A DNA stretch of 64,000 nucleotides. Origin: Hymenobacter nivis. Its GTDB lineage: Bacteria > Bacteroidota > Bacteroidia > Cytophagales > Hymenobacteraceae. Location: contig NZ_CP029145.1 of assembly GCF_003149515.1 (NCBI RefSeq), positions 2,046,001-2,110,000 of the forward strand. Direction: 5' to 3'. Every line of letters begins with the position of its first letter. Positions within the stretch are counted from its first letter, which is position 1. The position numbers were made by a program, and so were the translations under genes. The notes under the pieces are model-generated. The model saw nothing but the letters and a program-made list of their open reading frames with translations, did not search any database and was not told the origin of the DNA. This document shows, piece by piece, positions 59,733-64,000 of the stretch.

Positions 59733-60194
59733 TTAGCGGGCAATCGAGAAAATCACATCGGCTGGGATTTGCAGCCGAGTGTAAAGCCGGCGGGCGAAAT
59801 CCATGTTCAGTTCCCGTTTGCCTTGCATGAGTTCGGATAACCGGGGTTCGGAAACTTCGAGGATTTCAGCGAGGGCCCGTTGCCGGATGCGCCGCTTGAA
59901 CATTTCCACTTCGAGGATGCCCCTTAGGGTTACCGGTGGTTCAGGCGCATGGCCCTGGGCCGTTTCGTAGGCTTCTACGGCATCGGCAAGCAAGGCCAGG
60001 GCTTTGTTATCCGTTGCGTCCGGGGCTTGCTCCCAGGCTATCATCTGCTCGATAGCGGCCGCGTGCTGTTCGTCGCTTGTAATCTTAAAATCGAAAGAAT
60101 AGACGGGTTTCGTAGCTACAGCACCCGGCTTCGTGGCCTGCCCGGTGCGGGGTGCCTTTGGTTGGGCGACGGTTTTTTCGGTGGATTTGCTCAT
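59733..60194 (-). CDS. higA: HigA-type antitoxin (Xre helix-turn-helix)
   Basis: 153 residues. The N-terminal 35 are Lys/Pro/Ala-rich. DEQHAAAIEQMIAWEQAPDA is the helical unit common in HigA partners, and the C-terminal Xre domain reads RGILEVEMFKRRIRQRALAE, ILEVSEPRLSELMQGKRELN, MDFARRLYTRLQIPADVIF. It binds the toxin and represses the operon. It follows the toxin gene by 60 bp, in the toxin-first order typical of higBA. The module appears intact, unlike vapBC at 19.4-20 kb. Confidence 0.85.
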   Translation of the reverse strand: MSKSTEKTVAQPKAPRTGQATKPGAVATKPVYSFDFKITSDEQHAAAIEQMIAWEQAPDATDNKALALLADAVEAYETAQGHAPEPPVTLRGILEVEMFKRRIRQRALAEILEVSEPRLSELMQGKRELNMDFARRLYTRLQIPADVIFSIAR

Positions 60195-60254
60195 TTCGCG
60201 TAGGGTATTAACGGGGCCAGCGGGCAGTTGAAATTAATTCTGCGCAGCCTGGGG

Positions 60255-60557
60255 CTACAGGTTGATAAGTTGCTGCTTCGTCAGCTTGGAGTATTCAGCG
60301 TGGGTAAAAATATCTCGGATATAAAGCCGTCCGGTTGCGAAGAAAACCATTGCTATTAGTCGGTAATGATTCCCTTTGATGTTGAAAACGTAGCGGTCAT
60401 TGCCGACATAATCGGTGGCGGGCATGTCTTCCTTTAGCTCATTCAGGCTGTTCCAATCGGCCAGTTCCACTTTCGCATACCAGGTATTTAATTCTTCTTT
60501 TGCCTGGGCGTTTGATTCACCATATTCTCGCACCTTCTTTTTAGCCGTTACTCTCAT
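60255..60557 (-). CDS. higB: HigB-type mRNA interferase toxin
   Basis: A 100-residue basic RelE-fold toxin: AQAKEELNTWYAKVELADWN, SLNELKEDMPATDYVGNDRY, VFNIKGNHYRLIAMVFFATG and LYIRDIFTHAEYSKLTKQQL match the HigB pattern (FNIxGNxYRLIxxVxF and the terminal HAEYDK-like strand with its catalytic His/Tyr). It would cleave ribosome-bound mRNA when free. The first gene of the operon, it has an AT-rich upstream region from 60558 to about 60670 for its promoter. Confidence 0.87.
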   Translation of the reverse strand: MRVTAKKKVREYGESNAQAKEELNTWYAKVELADWNSLNELKEDMPATDYVGNDRYVFNIKGNHYRLIAMVFFATGRLYIRDIFTHAEYSKLTKQQLINL

Positions 60558-60880
60558 TCTTAATTAATTGCTGTGACGAGTTAATCTGGTAACCTAATTT
60601 ATTCTTCGATAATGGCGAAGATACAAAAGAAGTTTCCATATATTATAATTAAATTACTAAAAACGGAATAACGGGCCCTGTATGCAGCAAGAGGGCCCCA
60701 AGGCAAGCCCCGCCAGCCACTCCCAGGGCCCCTAAGTTGCTCCAAGTTTCCGCGGGCCACCCACCCGGCCAGCGCAGGGGCCCCGGGCCGCTTGGGCTGG
60801 GGCCCCCACGCCCGGCGCCGCTGGGCCCCCACGCTGGGGGCCCTGCTTTTTGCCGCGGGGAGGAGGTTACGGCCAGCCCG
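60558..60880. other. Divergent higBA/argS intergenic region
   Basis: The left third is AT-rich and should hold the higBA promoter. From 60670 it is strongly GC-rich with GGGGCCC-type words. No gene is supported; open frames here are low-complexity. Confidence 0.45.
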
Positions 60881-60888
60881 TACCTTTG
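60881..60888 (+). promoter_or_regulatory. argS -7 box (TACCTTTG)
   Basis: TACCTTTG matches the Bacteroidota TAnnTTTG -7 consensus and lies 4 bp before the GTG start of argS. If correct, the transcript is leaderless or nearly so, as proposed for blaI. Confidence 0.45.
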
Positions 60889-60892
60889 CCCC

Positions 60893-62686
60893 GTGCAACA
60901 GTTAGAACAAGACCTCAAAACCGCGCTGCAAGCCGCTGCCCGGGCCGTTTTCGGCGTCGAAATCCCCCTCGCTAGCCTCGCCTTGCAGCCCACGCGCAAG
61001 GAGTTTGCCGGCAGTTTTACCCTCGTCACGTTTCCGCTCACCAAGGCCCTGGGCCAGGGCCCCGAGCCCATCGGCCGCGCCCTGGGCGAGTGGCTGCAAG
61101 CCCACGAGCCCCGCGTGAGCGGCTTCAACGTGGTGAAGGGCTTCCTCAACCTCGAAATTGCCGACGCCGATTGGCTGGCGCTCTTTGCCCAGTTGCAAGC
61201 GCAGCCGGCCGGGGCCCCGGTCCCCACCGGGGGGCCCCAGAACGTGGTGGTTGAGTACTCGTCGCCCAATACTAATAAGCCCCTGCACTTGGGGCACTTG
61301 CGCAACAACTTCCTGGGCTACTCGGTGGCCGAAATCCTGAAAGCCACCGGCGCCACCGTCACCAAAGCCAACCTGGTGAACGACCGCGGCATCCACATCT
61401 GCAAGTCGATGATTGCCTACCAGCGCTTCGGCCACGGCGAAACGCCGGCCAGCGCCGGCCTCAAGGGCGACCACTTGACGGGCAAATACTACGTGCTGTT
61501 CGAGCGGCACTACCGCGAGGAAATCCGGCAGCTGGAAGCCGAAGGCGTGACCAACGAAGTTGCCAAAAAGCAGGCCCCGCTGATGCTCGAAGCCCAGCAG
61601 ATGCTGCAAGCCTGGGAAGCCGGCGACGAGGCCGTAATGGCCCTCTGGAACCAGATGAACGGCTGGGTGTACGAGGGCTTCACCGAAACCTACAAAAACA
61701 TCGGCGTCGATTTCGATAAGTTCTACTATGAGTCGGGCACCTACCTGCTGGGCAAGGAGCGGGTAGAAGAGGGCCTTTCAACAGGCGTGTTCTTCACCAA
61801 AGAAAATGGCTCAGTCTGGGTCGATTTGCAAGCCGAGGGCCTGGATGAGAAGCTGTTGCTGCGCGCCGACGGCACCAGCGTCTACATCACCCAGGACCTG
61901 GGCACGGCCGAGCTGAAGTACCAGGATTTTGGCTACGACAGCAGCATCTACGTCATCGCCGACGAGCAGAACTACCACATGCAGGTGCTGCAAGCCACGC
62001 TCGGCAAGCTGGGCAAGCCCTACGCCGCCGCCATCCACCACCTCAGCTACGGCATGGTGGACCTGCCCTCGGGCAAAATGAAATCGCGCGAGGGCACTGT
62101 GGTGGACGCCGACGAGCTGGTGCGCGACGTGGTGGCCGCCGCCAAAGCCGCCACCCTCGAAAAAGGCAAAACCGAAGGCCTGTCCGACGCCGAATTGGAG
62201 GAGCTGTACCACCTGCTCGGCCTGGGGGCCCTAAAGTATTACCTGCTGAAGGTGGACCCCAAGAAGCGCATGCTCTTCAACCCCGAAGAATCGGTGGCTC
62301 TGGAGGGGCACACGGGGCCCTTCATCCAGTATTCCTACGCCCGCATCGCCGCCATCCGCCGCAAAGCCGCCGAGCTGGGCATCGCCGAAACCGCTGATTT
62401 TGCGGCCCTGGGGGCCCTGGCCGCCACCGAGCGCGAGCTGGTGCAGGAGCTGGCCCGCTACCCCGCCGTGGTGGCCGATGCCGCCCGCACCCTGTCGCCC
62501 GCCGTAGTGGCCCAGTACGCCTACGACCTCGCCAAAGCCTACAACCGCTTCTACGCCGAAGTATCCATCTTCCAGGAAACCGACGCGCTAAAGCGTAGCC
62601 TGCGCGTGGCCCTTTCGGCCCGGGTGGGCGAGCAAATTAAGGTGGCCCTGGGCCTACTGGGCATCCAGGTGCCCGAGCGCATGTAG
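60893..62686 (+). CDS. argS: Arginine--tRNA ligase
   Basis: 597 residues from the GTG at 60893 (VQQLEQDLKTALQAAARAVF). The N-terminal additional domain ends SGFNVVKGFLNLEI. The class I motif is VVEYSSPNTNKPLHLGHLRN, near residue 117. The Rossmann core includes LVNDRGIHICKSMIAYQRFG and DLPSGKMKSREGTVVDADEL (the KMSK-equivalent). The DALR domain ends FYAEVSIFQETDALKRSLRV and LGLLGIQVPERM. ArgS charges tRNA-Arg in the cytosol. Earlier starts would add low-complexity sequence from the GC-rich leader and are rejected. Confidence 0.96.
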   Translation: MQQLEQDLKTALQAAARAVFGVEIPLASLALQPTRKEFAGSFTLVTFPLTKALGQGPEPIGRALGEWLQAHEPRVSGFNVVKGFLNLEIADADWLALFAQLQAQPAGAPVPTGGPQNVVVEYSSPNTNKPLHLGHLRNNFLGYSVAEILKATGATVTKANLVNDRGIHICKSMIAYQRFGHGETPASAGLKGDHLTGKYYVLFERHYREEIRQLEAEGVTNEVAKKQAPLMLEAQQMLQAWEAGDEAVMALWNQMNGWVYEGFTETYKNIGVDFDKFYYESGTYLLGKERVEEGLSTGVFFTKENGSVWVDLQAEGLDEKLLLRADGTSVYITQDLGTAELKYQDFGYDSSIYVIADEQNYHMQVLQATLGKLGKPYAAAIHHLSYGMVDLPSGKMKSREGTVVDADELVRDVVAAAKAATLEKGKTEGLSDAELEELYHLLGLGALKYYLLKVDPKKRMLFNPEESVALEGHTGPFIQYSYARIAAIRRKAAELGIAETADFAALGALAATERELVQELARYPAVVADAARTLSPAVVAQYAYDLAKAYNRFYAEVSIFQETDALKRSLRVALSARVGEQIKVALGLLGIQVPERM

Positions 62687-62693
62687 GCCAGCC

Positions 62694-62822
62694 CGGGCTG
62701 CCGGCTTTTTCGCCGGCTGCCCGGTAATCGCCAGGGCCCCCAGGCGGCCCCAGGGGCCCTGATGCAACGATTCCCAACCGATTCAATGATGTAGGGCCGC
62801 CGGCGAAAAGCCGGCAGCCCGC
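62694..62822. repeat. Inverted-repeat element (repeat family E), copy 2
   Basis: The first 53 bp equal the copy at 42124. The right arm, CGGCGAAAAGCCGGCAGCCC, closes the hairpin. The middle differs from copy 1 (it includes CAACGATTCCCAACCGATTC). It lies just after the argS stop and may serve as its transcription end. Confidence 0.85.
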
Positions 62823-62843
62823 CGCAAACTGCTTCTTACACCG

Positions 62844-63425
<582 letters not shown>

Positions 63426-63511
63426 CGCCGCAAACACAGGGCCTCAAACCTTGCGGCGGCCGCGCCGGTTCAAGCGGCGAGCCCCAATTCAACTCTCTCA
63501 ACACCAATTTC

Positions 63512-64000
63512 ATGAAAAACTCCCTGTTACGCCTGCTGGGCCTGGGTACGCTGGCCGTGGCCGGCCTCTCGGCCATGAATTTCGCCACCCCGACCCAACC
63601 CAAAATGGAAATTACCGCCACCGCTACCGTGTACGATTTCACCGTCAAAACCATCGACGGCAAAGAAGTGAAGCTAAGCAAGTACAAAGGCAAGAAAATC
63701 CTCATCGTGAACACTGCCTCCAAGTGCGGCTTCACCCCGCAGTACAAGGAGCTGGAGGAGCTGTCGAAGAAGTACGGCAAGGACGTGACCGTGCTCGGCT
63801 TCCCGTCCAACAGCTTCAACCAGGAGCTGTCGTCTGATTCGGAAGTAGCCTCGTTCTGCGAGAAGAATTTCGGCGTGACGTTCCCCCTGTTCCAGACCGT
63901 AGCCGTGAAGGGCACTGACGCCACCCCGCTCTACAAGTTCCTGGCCGACAAGACCAAGAACGGCGCGGTGAGCGACGCTCCGAGCTGGAATTTCTGCAAG
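63512..64000 (+). CDS. Glutathione peroxidase family protein, secreted, partial at the window end
   Basis: 163 residues visible. An N-terminal hydrophobic segment (SLLRLLGLGTLAVAGLSAMN) suggests export or lipoprotein-like anchoring. The thioredoxin-fold GPx core follows: ATVYDFTVKTIDGKEVKLSK, NTASKCGFTPQYKELEEL (catalytic Cys in place of Sec), LGFPSNSFNQELSSDSEVAS (Gln of the tetrad), then SWNFCK (Trp region) at the cut end. It would reduce hydroperoxides in the periplasm using thioredoxin-type donors. The stop codon lies beyond the window. Confidence 0.92.
   Translation, partial: MKNSLLRLLGLGTLAVAGLSAMNFATPTQPKMEITATATVYDFTVKTIDGKEVKLSKYKGKKILIVNTASKCGFTPQYKELEELSKKYGKDVTVLGFPSNSFNQELSSDSEVASFCEKNFGVTFPLFQTVAVKGTDATPLYKFLADKTKNGAVSDAPSWNFCK

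Overview
The window looks like chromosome from a GC-rich Bacteroidota of the Hymenobacter type. The reasons are a high-GC, GGGCCCC-rich background, Bacteroidota-style TAnnTTTG promoter boxes in front of some genes, a TonB-dependent receptor, a LytS/LytR-type kinase-regulator pair, a BlaI/M56 pair, a eukaryote-type GT3 glycogen synthase, and many short palindromic repeats between genes. The genus is an inference from protein style, not a database result.

Layout: 0-2.5 kb holds a decayed TonB receptor, an unrelated gene tail and tatD. 2.7-6 kb has the blaI-M56 operon and a GH5 cellulase. 6-17.5 kb is a cell-envelope region (two GT2 glycosyltransferases, a NodB deacetylase, two flippase-like membrane proteins), with a SpoIIE-type phosphatase, an oligopeptide ABC permease, an AT-rich HNH gene in a cassette-like setting, and ruvC. 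17.7-26 kb has phzF, then a run of broken genes (lipoprotein esterase, VapC toxin, spore-photolyase-like radical SAM, BLUF photoreceptor, zinc-ribbon protein), mixed with intact vapB, a Rof-like gene, a LigT-like gene and a GT39 transferase. 26-31.4 kb has small genes, then a MmeI-type restriction-modification gene whose middle has been replaced by a two-gene AAA ATPase plus DUF4276 module. 32-46.5 kb is metabolic (M1 peptidase, GH13, YitT, nitroreductase, glycogen synthase) plus lytS/lytR. 46.6-56.7 kb is largely housekeeping (STAS, rnz, queuosine-precursor transporter, trpS, ABC ATPase, methyltransferase, DEAD-box helicase). 56.8-60.6 kb is an accessory island (IS4 fragment, IS5-family element, an alarmone-synthetase gene split by a MITE, and an intact higBA). 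60.9-64 kb has argS, a LOG-family gene and a partial glutathione peroxidase.

Three things stand out. First, the ATPase/DUF4276 pair sits exactly between the N-terminal and C-terminal pieces of one restriction-modification gene and resembles the two-gene ATPase-TOPRIM layout of known anti-phage systems. Second, two short non-autonomous elements can be mapped to the base, with 7-bp and 8-bp target duplications; removing either one restores the interrupted reading frame across its insertion point. Third, an unusual number of otherwise readable genes carry in-frame stops, mostly TAG at Trp or Gln positions. TAG is also the normal terminator of many intact genes here, so this is pseudogene decay rather than recoding. 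No tRNA, rRNA or CRISPR array was seen.
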